42,785 nucleotides of DNA from Azospirillaceae bacterium (GCA_028281465.1 JANQJV010000397.1:1-42785), one strand, 5' to 3'. Numbered from the stretch's first letter, positions 19,567-27,271 are shown. A program made the numbers and translations. The notes: generated by a model from the sequence alone, not told the origin.

Positions 19567-20051
19567 GGCGTCACTCCCAGGCGCGCCATGAGTACACCAA
19601 TCTGATCAGTGATTCGTCTGTGCAACGGTACGGGAGCCGGACGATGCGTGGCCGCCGCCGTGGTCAACGGATTCCAACCATCGGCACTGCCGACCCAGAA
19701 TGGCCGGCCGGCGTCGGCTCGGGCGGCCGGAACCGTGAAGCTGGCAAAGGCCACGGGTGGCGCCGGCTGGACCGGCGGTGTCCGGAACGGCAAACTGTCG
19801 AAACCGGCGATCTTGGCCGACCCCGTGGGTTCCAGTGCCAGATGCTGCGTGACCAGGCGCTGCAGACGTTCCGGATCGTTCAGAATGCTCCACTCCGCCT
19901 TGAGCACCTGAATGTGCTCCTGCTCTGCGATGATGTCGCGGTGCAGACCGGCCAACTCACGTTCCAGTTCCTGGACCCGATAGCTGGTGTGGAACAGGAC
20001 CCCGCCGGCGATGGCGGCCAGGCCCGCCCAAAGATAGATCGAACGACCCAT
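19563..20051 (-). CDS. ftsL: Cell division protein FtsL
   Basis: FtsL is a small bitopic membrane protein that joins FtsB and FtsQ in the late divisome. One transmembrane segment is visible at residues 5-20 (IYLWAGLAAIAGGVLF), then a heptad-like coiled coil (YRVQELERELAGLHRDI to about residue 55), then the FtsL-type DPERLQRLVTQHLAL segment. A Pro/Ala-rich periplasmic tail follows, making it 162 residues. The ATG at 20051 overlaps the rsmH stop (TGATG) and has AGGAGG 7 bases upstream. FtsL sequences are poorly conserved, so identification rests on topology and position between rsmH and ftsI. Confidence 0.87.
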   Translation of the reverse strand: MGRSIYLWAGLAAIAGGVLFHTSYRVQELERELAGLHRDIIAEQEHIQVLKAEWSILNDPERLQRLVTQHLALEPTGSAKIAGFDSLPFRTPPVQPAPPVAFASFTVPAARADAGRPFWVGSADGWNPLTTAAATHRPAPVPLHRRITDQIGVLMARLGVTP

Positions 20052-21106
20052 CACATGCCCTCCTTGCCGTCCCAAGCCCGGCCATCCCACGCCGCACCCC
20101 CCCGAGCCGGCCCATCCCAGCTCGGCGCAAAAACGGGCGCCTCGGTGCGTTCCGCTACCCGCAACCGCGCCGATCGGGCCCGCGGATTGGCAGCAAGCTC
20201 CGCTTCACTCGGCCCGATCGGCCGTCGTGTCATGAGCCGGAACGACGGCTGGCGCAGGCCAGAGCCGACCGGCACGGGCGCATGCCGCGACGGTGCCGGC
20301 GCGCCGATGGCCCGGCGGCGCAGGAAATCCTTGACCACCCGGTCTTCCAACGAATGGAACGACACGACGACCAGCCGCCCGCCCGGCCGCAACACCCGTT
20401 CTGCCGCCGTAAGGCCACGTTCCAATTCGCCCAGCTCGTCGTTGACATGGATGCGCAGGGCCTGGAAGGTCCGCGTCGCCGGGTCGAGGCCGTCGGCACT
20501 GCGAGGCACGGCCGCCCGCACGATGGCCGCCAGACGTCCGGTGCGCGTGATCGGCTCTTCGGCACGCGTCGCAGCAATGGCACGGGCGACCCGACGAGCG
20601 TGCTTCTCCTCGCCCAATTCGAAGATCAGCCGCGCCAACTCCTGTTCCGACAGCGTGTTGACCAGATCGGCCGCCGTCCGGTCGGCGGATGGTCCCATGC
20701 GCATGTCGAGCGGTCCGTCGGTGCGGAACGAGAAACCCCGCTCCGGCGCATCGAGCTGTGGCGAAGAGACGCCCAAGTCGAAAATCACCCCATCGACCGA
20801 CACGATACCCAGCCCCTCAAGGAGGCTCTGCATATCGCCAAACCGGCCTTCGAGCGGAACCAATTGGTCACCATAGGTCCCGGCCATGGCCCGACCCAAG
20901 GCAATTGCCTCCGGATCCCGGTCGATCGCGATCACTCGGCAGTCCGCCATGGCGAGGAGTGCGCCGGCATAGCCGCCACGTCCGAACGTCGCGTCCACAT
21001 GGGTCTGACCATCGGCCGGCAGGAGTGCATCGACCGCTTCAGTCAGCATCACTGGCGTATGTGCCAGGGGTGTTTCCTGTGTCATCACTTTCGTCAACGC
21101 GTTCAT
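20051..21106 (-). CDS. rsmH: 16S rRNA m4C1402 N4-methyltransferase RsmH (MraW)
   Basis: RsmH methylates the N4 position of C1402 in 16S rRNA using S-adenosylmethionine. The N-terminal LAHTPVMLTEAVDAL is the family start, and VDATFGRGGYAGALL near residue 37 is the SAM-binding motif. FDLGVSSPQLDAPERGFSFR near 109 and the later VVVSFHSLEDRVVKDFL near 245 are family signatures. Length is 351 residues, slightly longer than E. coli RsmH (313), with an Arg/Ala-rich C-terminal tail. The start codon overlaps the mraZ stop in an ATGA quartet (21103-21106). It is the second gene of the dcw cluster. Confidence 0.97.
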   Translation of the reverse strand: MNALTKVMTQETPLAHTPVMLTEAVDALLPADGQTHVDATFGRGGYAGALLAMADCRVIAIDRDPEAIALGRAMAGTYGDQLVPLEGRFGDMQSLLEGLGIVSVDGVIFDLGVSSPQLDAPERGFSFRTDGPLDMRMGPSADRTAADLVNTLSEQELARLIFELGEEKHARRVARAIAATRAEEPITRTGRLAAIVRAAVPRSADGLDPATRTFQALRIHVNDELGELERGLTAAERVLRPGGRLVVVSFHSLEDRVVKDFLRRRAIGAPAPSRHAPVPVGSGLRQPSFRLMTRRPIGPSEAELAANPRARSARLRVAERTEAPVFAPSWDGPARGGAAWDGRAWDGKEGM

Positions 21107-21597
21107 GGTGCCTCTCCTTTGGCCGGAGCCTTGAGGGCGGATGCTTTCGCAATAATTTTGCTGAGTGAAATATCTTTGCTTCGTGCTTTTTCGCGCATTT
21201 GATTGTTGTAGGCGTCCAGCGTCGCCGGCTGCCAGATTTGGAAGGTCTTCCGTCGGCCGACAAACGCGGCTTCCTCCACGATGCCAGCGAACTCGCTCAA
21301 CGCGGACGGCAACACGATACGTCCTTCGCTGTCGAACGGAAGCTGCACCGAGCCGCCAAAGATCGTGGTTTCGATCATCTCGAACTCATCCGGTGGCAGA
21401 TCCAGCGTCTCCAGGCTCTCGCTCAATTGTTCCATGTGTTCTGCACTACACGCTTCAAGCGCCGGATGCTGGAGCGAACGGAAGACGACCACACCTTGGA
21501 AACTGTCGGACCCGAGGACACGGCGAAACTCTGCCGGCACCGAGACGCGGCCCTTTTTGTCAACCTTGTTGACGTATGTGGACAGAAAGACCGCCAT
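21103..21597 (-). CDS. mraZ: Transcriptional regulator MraZ
   Basis: MraZ is an AbrB-fold DNA-binding protein, known in other bacteria to bind TGGGN repeats upstream of its own gene and to regulate the dcw cluster. Two SpoVT/AbrB-like repeats are visible: VDKKGRVSVPAEFRRVLG at about residues 12-29, and DSEGRIVLPSALSEFAGI near 88. The conserved DXXGR motif occurs in each. Length is 164 residues, a little over the usual 145-150, with an Ala/Lys-rich tail. It is the first gene of the cluster and overlaps rsmH. Four phased TGGGN boxes lie 111 bases upstream of its start codon. Confidence 0.96.
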   Translation of the reverse strand: MAVFLSTYVNKVDKKGRVSVPAEFRRVLGSDSFQGVVVFRSLQHPALEACSAEHMEQLSESLETLDLPPDEFEMIETTIFGGSVQLPFDSEGRIVLPSALSEFAGIVEEAAFVGRRKTFQIWQPATLDAYNNQMREKARSKDISLSKIIAKASALKAPAKGEAP

Positions 21598-21707
21598 CCG
21601 ACCGCATGTCCCTATCCGGGCACCAAGGCCTCAAACGTCACCGCACAACTCCTTTGGTCCTGCCCTGTCACCAGCACCGCACCCATTTGGGCAGCAACCT
21701 TCTTTCA

Positions 21708-21742
21708 TGGGTGAATATGGGATACCATGGGAAAACATGGGT
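21708..21742 (+). promoter_or_regulatory. Four phased MraZ boxes (TGGGN-N5)x4
   Basis: TGGGT (21708), TGGGA (21718), TGGGA (21728) and TGGGT (21738) repeat at exactly 10 bp, each separated by five bases. This is the published MraZ operator architecture. The boxes lie 111-145 bp upstream of mraZ and read TGGG on the strand opposite to the gene. They overlap the weak -35/-10 candidate at 21719-21748, which would suit autorepression. Confidence 0.85.
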
Positions 21743-21775
21743 CGTCAACCGCAGACGATGTATCGGCCATGTCAA
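21719..21775 (-). promoter_or_regulatory. Candidate mraZ/dcw promoter
   Basis: On the minus strand a TTGACG (21748-21743) is followed after 18 bp by TATCCC (21724-21719), and both lie within the MraZ boxes. A better -35 hexamer, TTGACA (21775-21770), lies just upstream but has no good -10 partner (GCGGTT at 17 bp). The placement fits MraZ control, but the hexamers are weak and no start site is known. Confidence 0.35.
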
Positions 21776-21960
21776 GTCTTGTGTATTCCTTGGTTTCTCT
21801 TATCTGATTTTTTTACCGCACCACAATTTGTAGGGATTCAGAATGCTATATCTATGGATCGTGAGTCAGTCATGTGGATAAGATTGGGATATTCACTTTA
21901 TGTTCTTTTTGAGTGATCAGGTTTTGCGTGACCAATGAGCAACATTAAGCCGACTCGGTT
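21760..21960. other. AT-rich tract with a DnaA box, upstream of dcw
   Basis: This tract is conspicuously AT-rich for the window, with runs such as GATTTTTTTACC and CTATATCTATGG. It holds a consensus DnaA box, TGTGGATAA at 21873-21881 (TTATCCACA on the minus strand). It also holds three GANTC sites (21835, 21863, 21952), the target of the cell-cycle methylase CcrM in many alphaproteobacteria. No gene is supported here. Confidence 0.5.
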
Positions 21961-21981
21961 CGAGTTCTATGAATGCCGGCA

Positions 21982-22062
21982 TGGGATTTCATGGGAAATC
22001 GCCCATCAAACGGGCCGAGATGGGATGGGATGGGATGGGCCACGCCGACCCATGCCATCCCA
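21982..22062. repeat. Distal TGGGN cluster A
   Basis: Three groups of MraZ-box-like pentamers lie here. TGGGA occurs at 21982 and 21992 (10-bp phase). TGGGA-TGGGA-TGGGA-TGGGC runs without spacers at 22021-22040, so alternate pentamers are also 10 bp apart. On the other strand ACCCA (22048) and TCCCA (22058) are again 10 bp apart. No coding function was recognised. Confidence 0.6.
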
Positions 22063-22210
22063 AGGGACGGGCGAGGGAAAGCTTGACTGACCCTTGGAAA
22101 AGCGCTGGGCGGTGTGACCGACCCTCGCCCACCCGACATGAGCGAGGCGGGCGCCATAGCGGCAGGGTGAAAGCGGTGCGGCCCGCGGTCCGGCCCGCGG
22201 TCCGGTGGTC

Positions 22211-22225
22211 TGGGATGGGATGGGC
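22211..22225 (+). repeat. Distal TGGGN cluster B
   Basis: TGGGA-TGGGA-TGGGC lies in tandem, so the outer two pentamers are 10 bp apart, as in MraZ boxes. It resembles the 22021-22040 array. It is about 615 bp upstream of mraZ. Confidence 0.5.
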
Positions 22226-22550
22226 GGTGCCGGCTCTCGCTCAAAACCGGGCTTATCCTCGCCCACGGCACCGACCGTGTCGGTGATGGCGCCAATGCCC
22301 GCCGGGAGAATGTCCTCGATCACATGATCAATGCGACAGAAGCCCCGCCCGTGCCAACGGACCCCATCGAATCCCATAGGGGCGACGGTTCGATCCAACG
22401 CCACAAAGACAACCGGTGGCGATGATCCGGTATAGACTCCGCACTGTGCCCTCCCCGGTGCTTCGAGTGTCCGACAGCGCACCATGCCGCCTCGGGCCTT
22501 GCGTTCATGCCCATCAAAGAGGGGGGTGATACCAACGGCCCGAAACAATG
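22226..22550. other. Non-coding stretch with a reverse MraZ-box-like pair
   Basis: No gene was recognised here. Open frames exist but lack family resemblance or a ribosome binding site. CCCCA at 22362 and TCCCA at 22372 form a 10-bp-phased reverse-strand TGGGN pair. The minus-strand stretch around 22,250-22,330 could read as a protein-like fragment and may be decayed coding sequence, but I could not identify it. Confidence 0.35.
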
Positions 22551-22581
22551 ACCGGTCCTCGGGCCGCCCTGTTTCGGAGCA

Positions 22582-22664
22582 CCGGCTTCCAGCCGGCCCG
22601 AGACACGCCCAGCGGCTGGCCGCCAAGATGGCGGCGGTCCAGCCGGCAGGGATGCCGGCGCTCC
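22582..22664. repeat. REP composite, in trans to the RAYT gene
   Basis: The left end (22582-22605) is identical over 24 bases to 106-129. The right end (22642-22664) is identical over 23 bases to 240-262. The middle differs and holds its own GGCCGCC...GGCGG hairpin. The element looks like a shortened relative of the repeat array before the transposase gene 22 kb away, as expected for a non-autonomous REP moved in trans. Confidence 0.82.
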
Positions 22665-22892
22665 TCGTTCAGCGCCGAAACCGAACGCGTCATCAATGCG
22701 GGCCATGGGTATGATTTCCGGTCCAGGCGCGACCGAAGCCGGACCAGCGAGACGTTGGCACGCCCCTGCTCCAGTCCCAATCGCCTGTCCGGTGTGCGCA
22801 TGGACGCGCCCGACGATCCGACGAGGTCTTCCCGGTTCCGAAATATTCGGCTACTTAGGAAACCGATTCGAGGGGAACGAAGGCGGTCCAAA

Positions 22893-23702
22893 ATGGGGTG
22901 GCGTGGTGGCGCAAGGTGGACATTGGGCATTGGGCTGGCCGTGCTTGGCATGACGGACACGGCCGTAACCGGGGCCAACCCAGCCGCAACCCAAGCGATT
23001 CAGGAACATCCGCTGCATTTGGTGACTGAGGAGGCGCCGCCACTCACCATCGTGGGTGAAGATGGCGGTCTGTCCGGCGCATCCGTGGACATCGTGCGCG
23101 CCATGGCGGCGCGCGCCAATGTCCCTATCACCCTGGACGTCTATCCCTGGGCGCGCGCCATCCACAGCGCCGAAACCACCGCCGGGACCTGCGTGTTTTC
23201 CACCTGGGTCACCGAAGCGCGGCTGCCGCGCTTCCGCTGGGTCCGCTCGCTCGGCATGGACGGCATGGCCCTGTTCGCGCTCGAAACCAGCCCGATTGCC
23301 GCCACCACTCGCCCTGAAGACCTGCAAGGCCTCTCCATCGTCACCACGCGTGGGTGGGCCATTCTGGAAGAATTACAACGCCTCGATCTGGACGACCAGA
23401 TCCGCACGCTTGACCGCGATCCGCAAAATCTCACCGTATTGGCCTCGGGACGTGCCGATCTCTGGGCCGGCGCGCGGAGCAGCGCCCCTTTCATCGCCAG
23501 GCAACACGGCCTGACCCTCCGCACGATCCTATCGATCAAGGACGTCGACCTCGGCCTCGCCTGCCATCGCAGCACCCCCGAGGCTGTGATTAGGCGCTTG
23601 CAGGCCGTCCTGGATCGGTTGTGGGCCGACGGCACGGTCCAGACCATCCGCAGCCGATACTATGGTACACCGCTATCGGTGCTCACGCATCCCCGCCCAT
23701 GA
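22893..23702 (+). CDS. Periplasmic solute-binding protein, SBP_bac_3 type (orphan)
   Basis: A 269-residue protein resembling amino-acid-type ABC substrate-binding proteins of family 3. A short signal peptide is likely (ARWTLGIGLAVLGMTDTAVTGA). The mature part begins HPLHLVTEEAPPLTIVGEDG and has the family pattern SGASVDIVRAMAARANVPI, then VYPWARAIHSAE. The ligand-domain hinge FVTTRGWA-like segment SIVTTRGWAILEEL lies in the middle, and the protein ends IRSRYYGTPLSVL. The ATG at 22893 is chosen because the signal peptide starts there; the frame is open upstream through the REP element but is not protein-like. No permease or ATPase gene is adjacent, so the transport partner is unknown. Its end overlaps the end of the hicB-like gene by 20 bases. 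Confidence 0.8.
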   Translation: MGWRGGARWTLGIGLAVLGMTDTAVTGANPAATQAIQEHPLHLVTEEAPPLTIVGEDGGLSGASVDIVRAMAARANVPITLDVYPWARAIHSAETTAGTCVFSTWVTEARLPRFRWVRSLGMDGMALFALETSPIAATTRPEDLQGLSIVTTRGWAILEELQRLDLDDQIRTLDRDPQNLTVLASGRADLWAGARSSAPFIARQHGLTLRTILSIKDVDLGLACHRSTPEAVIRRLQAVLDRLWADGTVQTIRSRYYGTPLSVLTHPRP

Positions 23703-24090
23703 GGCGGTCATTGGCGGCATCGGCCAGGAACGCGCTGCGGTCGAGCGCCACGGCATCGATGCGCGCGAGCAGTCGCTCCGGCAGCGACACGGTCACATCC
23801 ACCAGGCCACCCGGCGGCGGCAACAACGGCACCAGCACGGCTGTGGTGCACGACCAGTCGATACCGGCCACGCCCGTCCCCTCAGCCCGGATGTCCTCCA
23901 AACTGCGCGGCGGCGGCACCGGCGTGTCGCCGCCGCGCAGGCCGTCCACATGCGCGGACAACACCGCGGCGGCCAGGGGGATCACGTCCCGACTGTTGGA
24001 CGCCGCACTGCCGCAACCCGGCAGATCAGGAAACCGGATGCTGCACCCGATGCGGCCGTCCCAATCGATCAACGCGACGTAGTATTCCAT
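23683..24090 (-). CDS. HicB-family antitoxin-like protein (orphan)
   Basis: A 135-residue protein with a HicB-like N-terminal domain (MEYYVALIDWDGRIGCSIRF, then PDLPGCGSAASNSRDVI), the degraded RNase H-like fold of HicB antitoxins. The C-terminal part, VDVTVSLPERLLARIDAV then DRSAFLADAAND, fits a ribbon-helix-helix DNA-binding domain. In a normal hicAB pair a 55-80-residue HicA toxin lies next to it, but there is no such gene: 48 bases separate it from the mscS-type gene upstream, and its 3' end overlaps the convergent binding-protein gene. It may act as a lone regulator or respond to a HicA elsewhere. A GGGAGA ribosome binding site precedes the ATG. Confidence 0.82.
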   Translation of the reverse strand: MEYYVALIDWDGRIGCSIRFPDLPGCGSAASNSRDVIPLAAAVLSAHVDGLRGGDTPVPPPRSLEDIRAEGTGVAGIDWSCTTAVLVPLLPPPGGLVDVTVSLPERLLARIDAVALDRSAFLADAANDRLMGGDA

Positions 24091-24138
24091 GGCTCGTCTC
24101 CCTTCCGCCGCGGACCCCCGACCCGATGGCTGGGGGCA

Positions 24139-26358
24139 TCACCGGCCGACGTCGGCACCGGACAACGCTGGCACCTGCCCCGCCTCGTCCAGAAGCGGGC
24201 GCACCGCTCCAGCGATATGCTGCTTTTCACCCTCGGTCAGCGGTTGGTCCGGCGCATCGGCCAAGCGCACCGTCACCTCACGGCTGGCAAAGCGGATGCC
24301 GTGCTCGGCGAACAACTCGCGGATACGCGAATACACCACCTTGCGAACGCCGAACTGGTCGCCTGGCTTGGTCATGAATTTGACCCGGATGATCATGGCC
24401 GAGTCTTCCATCTGATACACGCCCTGGGATTTCAGCGGCTCCATGAACTTTTCGCCGATCTCCGGGTGGCGTAAGAGCTCCTTGCCGAGTTGCTTGATCA
24501 GCTTGCTGACCTTGTCCGGATCGGTGTCGTAGGTCAATCGCAACGGCAGCTTCATCATCACCCAGTCGCGACTGTAGTTGGTCAGCGACGTGATCTCGCC
24601 GAACGGAATGGTGTGCAACGGCCCCAGGTGATGGCGCAATTGAATGGAACGCACCGAGATTTTCTCCACCGTGCCGCGGGTCTGTCCGGTTTCGATGTAC
24701 TCGCCGCGCCGGAACGCATCGTCCATCAGGAAGAAGGCGCCGGAAAAGATGTCGCGGATCAGGGTTTGCGCGCCGAAGCCCACCGCCAGGCCGACCACGC
24801 CGGCGCCGGCGAATAGGGGAGCGATGTCCACGCCCATCTCCGACAGCACCAACATGCCGGCGATGCTGGCAATCACCGCCAGCAGGAAATTGCGGAAGAT
24901 CGGCAGCAAAGTGGCCAAGCGCGACGCCGCCGACGCACCGCCCTCGTCGCCACGGCCGGCGCCGGCGTCGGCCCCACCGCCCTCCTCGGCAATCTTGTCG
25001 TCGATCTTGGTCCGGACGGCATGAAATGCGATGTACGCCAGGAAGGCAATCAGGGCGATCTCGATGCCGGTGCCGAACAACGCATGGTCGCCCATGGAAC
25101 CGGGCAACCACGATTCCGCGACAAACAGCCCGTACAGCGCCAGGGCCAACAGAGACAGGGCATGCTCGGCGACCTGCTTCATGCCCTGCCGCCCCGTCGG
25201 TGCCCCGTCGGCGCCAACCGGCATGACCGAGTCATCGTCCTTGAAGACGTGGTCGATCACCAGCAGGGCGATCGCATAGGCCGCATAGGCTGCCACGCCA
25301 AGCAGCACCGGCGCCGAAACCGGGCCGATCGCCCCCGGCTGATCCAACAGCAACCGAACCACCGAGACCGCCCAGGCACCCATGAAGTAGACCACGGCCA
25401 CCAGATGCCACATCTCGGCAAGACCGCGCAGCATCGGCCCGACGGTCTCCGGAGTCGGGCCCAAGATCGCCCCGGTCACCGCCGCCCGGTAGCGCACCGC
25501 GGTCGCCGAGAACAGGACGGCGACGATGAGCGAGGTGCCGACCAGCATCAGCATGTGGGCATCCTCGCTCAGGCCGAGCCGCTCCATGAGCAGGCAAACC
25601 GCGAACACCGGCACGCCGATCCAGGTCACGACAGTGAGACTGCGGAACAAGCCCAAAGCATCGGCATCGGACATCCAGATCAACCGATGCTTTGGCGCAT
25701 CCGGCGCCGTGAAGCCATGGAAGACGATCACCATGGTGCGGGCCCACGCCACGGCCAGGGCCGTATGGCCGATGACGGCGCGCCATGCCGGATCGTCCGG
25801 GGCAAACGCCAGCATCAAGACGCCGGCCACGGCAATCTGGATGGCGACGCCGAGGGTGAGCAGGACGACACGAAACAGCAGATAGGAGATGCGCTCGGTG
25901 CGGGTCGCCGGCTCCGGATTGTACAAGAACCGGAAATGCTCCCGCACATGGCTTCCCACCACCCGGCTGACCGCATAGCCCAGGGCCAGGAAAACGACGG
26001 CCAGCCCGAAGGCCAACACGGGCCACCAGGCCGTGCCGTCGCTGGAATGGGCCGCCAGGACGTGCACCAGGTCACCCGGAATGGCCGGCATCACCGTGAT
26101 CACTTCGGCCAATCGGGTGCGCACCATCATGGCGTCGCCTTCCAGCGACCCCATGGTGACCCCCACCTCCTCCGCAGGCCTTGGCGTCCCGTCCGGCGGC
26201 ACGATGACGATGCGGTACCCCTCGCGGTGCGCCTGTTCCACGAGCGCTTGCAGGCTTGCACCGCCGTCCACCGGCGGCATGCCGGTCTGCGCCGATGCCG
26301 GTATCGCCTGAAACACGAGCAAAACAAGGAGGATCGTCACAGGCAGGGCGCGCGGCAT
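24139..26358 (-). CDS. Large MscS-family mechanosensitive channel (YbiO-like)
   Basis: A 739-residue inner-membrane channel of the MscS family that would release solutes on hypo-osmotic shock. It starts with a signal peptide (ALPVTILLVLLVFQAIPASAQ), a periplasmic domain to about residue 110, then roughly ten transmembrane segments. The MscS pore helix and beta domain are recognisable near residues 520-580: GVVGLAVGFGAQTLIRDIFSG, then FRRGEYIETGQTRGTVEKI. The pattern SIQLRHHLGPLHTIPFGEI follows and the cytoplasmic domain ends near 720. Length and topology match E. coli YbiO. The ATG at 26358 has GGAGG 5 bases upstream; the frame is open a little further upstream. It is followed by the hicB-like gene on the same strand. 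Confidence 0.9.
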   Translation of the reverse strand: MPRALPVTILLVLLVFQAIPASAQTGMPPVDGGASLQALVEQAHREGYRIVIVPPDGTPRPAEEVGVTMGSLEGDAMMVRTRLAEVITVMPAIPGDLVHVLAAHSSDGTAWWPVLAFGLAVVFLALGYAVSRVVGSHVREHFRFLYNPEPATRTERISYLLFRVVLLTLGVAIQIAVAGVLMLAFAPDDPAWRAVIGHTALAVAWARTMVIVFHGFTAPDAPKHRLIWMSDADALGLFRSLTVVTWIGVPVFAVCLLMERLGLSEDAHMLMLVGTSLIVAVLFSATAVRYRAAVTGAILGPTPETVGPMLRGLAEMWHLVAVVYFMGAWAVSVVRLLLDQPGAIGPVSAPVLLGVAAYAAYAIALLVIDHVFKDDDSVMPVGADGAPTGRQGMKQVAEHALSLLALALYGLFVAESWLPGSMGDHALFGTGIEIALIAFLAYIAFHAVRTKIDDKIAEEGGGADAGAGRGDEGGASAASRLATLLPIFRNFLLAVIASIAGMLVLSEMGVDIAPLFAGAGVVGLAVGFGAQTLIRDIFSGAFFLMDDAFRRGEYIETGQTRGTVEKISVRSIQLRHHLGPLHTIPFGEITSLTNYSRDWVMMKLPLRLTYDTDPDKVSKLIKQLGKELLRHPEIGEKFMEPLKSQGVYQMEDSAMIIRVKFMTKPGDQFGVRKVVYSRIRELFAEHGIRFASREVTVRLADAPDQPLTEGEKQHIAGAVRPLLDEAGQVPALSGADVGR

Positions 26359-26461
26359 GGCAACCTCCAATCGGCCCCACCGCCCGGCCGGCAGCACCGC
26401 CGGCCTTCATAGCGCGCCCGCGGCCGCCGAACAATGCGGCACAGCCCAAGTCGCCGAACCG

Positions 26462-26986
26462 TCACCGTTTGCGTTGCCGCTGCATCGCCAAAGCCCGTTC
26501 GATCAACACGCGATCCCCTTGATCCTTCGGCCGGACACCGCGCTTGGTCAGCAGCAGGCCATCCAGGTTGAGAACGTTGATGGCGTTGCCATTTCCCTCG
26601 ACACGCCCAATAAACGGTTCCAGGTCCTCATAGGTCAGCGCACAGGCGGCAGGCATGACGTCGACGACGAATTCATCGAGAACGCGGATCGTTCCGGGTT
26701 CTTCCGTCGCACCGTCGTCAGTCCGAAACGGTTCGGCGTCTCCTTCCAGCACCTTGGTTGCACCATCTGGCAGATGACCAAGGGCAGCAATCCAGCCGGC
26801 ATTGTTTGCGGGTGAATTGCGGACGACGATGTCGATGTCCGTTGTCGCGCGGGTTATGCCATGGGCTTGCAGCGCGTATCCCCCGATCAGGACATAGTCG
26901 ACCCGATATTGCTCGAGCAAAGCCGCCACCGTCTCCACATCGGCCCAGGTTGCCGGCCGCGTGTGCCCGGGTGCCGGTTTCGGCAC
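26462..26986 (-). CDS. Nucleotidyltransferase-fold protein
   Basis: A 174-residue protein of the DNA polymerase beta-like nucleotidyltransferase superfamily. The core motif VDYVLIGGYALQAHGITRATT carries the GG pair (residues 35-36), followed by the metal-binding DID (Asp50 and Asp52). Such stand-alone proteins often occur with small partner ORFs, some in toxin-antitoxin or abortive-infection modules, but the substrate here cannot be told from sequence. The GTG at 26986 is chosen because it lies 4 bases past the stop codon of the 77-residue gene upstream; a start at 27076 would overlap that gene by 86 bases in another frame. Neither has a strong ribosome binding site, so translational coupling is likely. 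Confidence 0.78.
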   Translation of the reverse strand: MPKPAPGHTRPATWADVETVAALLEQYRVDYVLIGGYALQAHGITRATTDIDIVVRNSPANNAGWIAALGHLPDGATKVLEGDAEPFRTDDGATEEPGTIRVLDEFVVDVMPAACALTYEDLEPFIGRVEGNGNAINVLNLDGLLLTKRGVRPKDQGDRVLIERALAMQRQRKR

Positions 26987-26990
26987 CGGA

Positions 26991-27224
26991 TCAGGTTTCG
27001 CCGTTCTCGCCGTCGCCCGCGGCCACCAGACCTTTGCGAGCCAACGCTTCGGCCAGCACCTGGTCCATATGCGCATTGGCTTCTTCGTGGTTCCTATAGC
27101 GGATCACCCGCCCACGCCGAAACGGCAGCGGATTTTGCGCCATGTCAAGGGTCCACTGGATATGATCCGCTGACGGCCAACGCAACCTTGGCTCCGGTTC
27201 CATCCGCTTGCCGATGCGACGCAT
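26991..27224 (-). CDS. Small protein upstream of the nucleotidyltransferase
   Basis: A 77-residue protein of unknown function. It is basic at the N-terminus (MRRIGKRMEPEPRLRW) and ends in a probable helix (EEANAHMDQVLAEALARKG), with a central FRRGRVIRYRNHEE segment. A GGAAGG site lies a few bases before the ATG at 27224, and the stop codon at 26991 almost touches the start of the nucleotidyltransferase gene, so the two look like an operon. It begins about 50 bases after the 3' end of rnpB. It may be the partner of the nucleotidyltransferase, for example an antitoxin-like subunit, but no family was recognised. Confidence 0.65.
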   Translation of the reverse strand: MRRIGKRMEPEPRLRWPSADHIQWTLDMAQNPLPFRRGRVIRYRNHEEANAHMDQVLAEALARKGLVAAGDGENGET

Positions 27225-27271
27225 GGTCACGCCTTCCTTGCTGCCTGCCGCCGGCGGTGGCGGGCCTGGGA

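Noticed and set aside
22006-22626. 206-codon minus-strand frame upstream of the SBP_bac_3-type gene
   Set aside because: It is partly made of TGGGA-array and REP translation (GRRGPSHPIPSR), lacks a ribosome binding site and has no recognisable domain.
26987-27076. Longer nucleotidyltransferase beginning at 27076
   Set aside because: The extra residues (MRIWTRCWPKRW...) overlap the 77-residue gene in another frame and are not like the family; the GTG at 26986 is preferred, though not proven.
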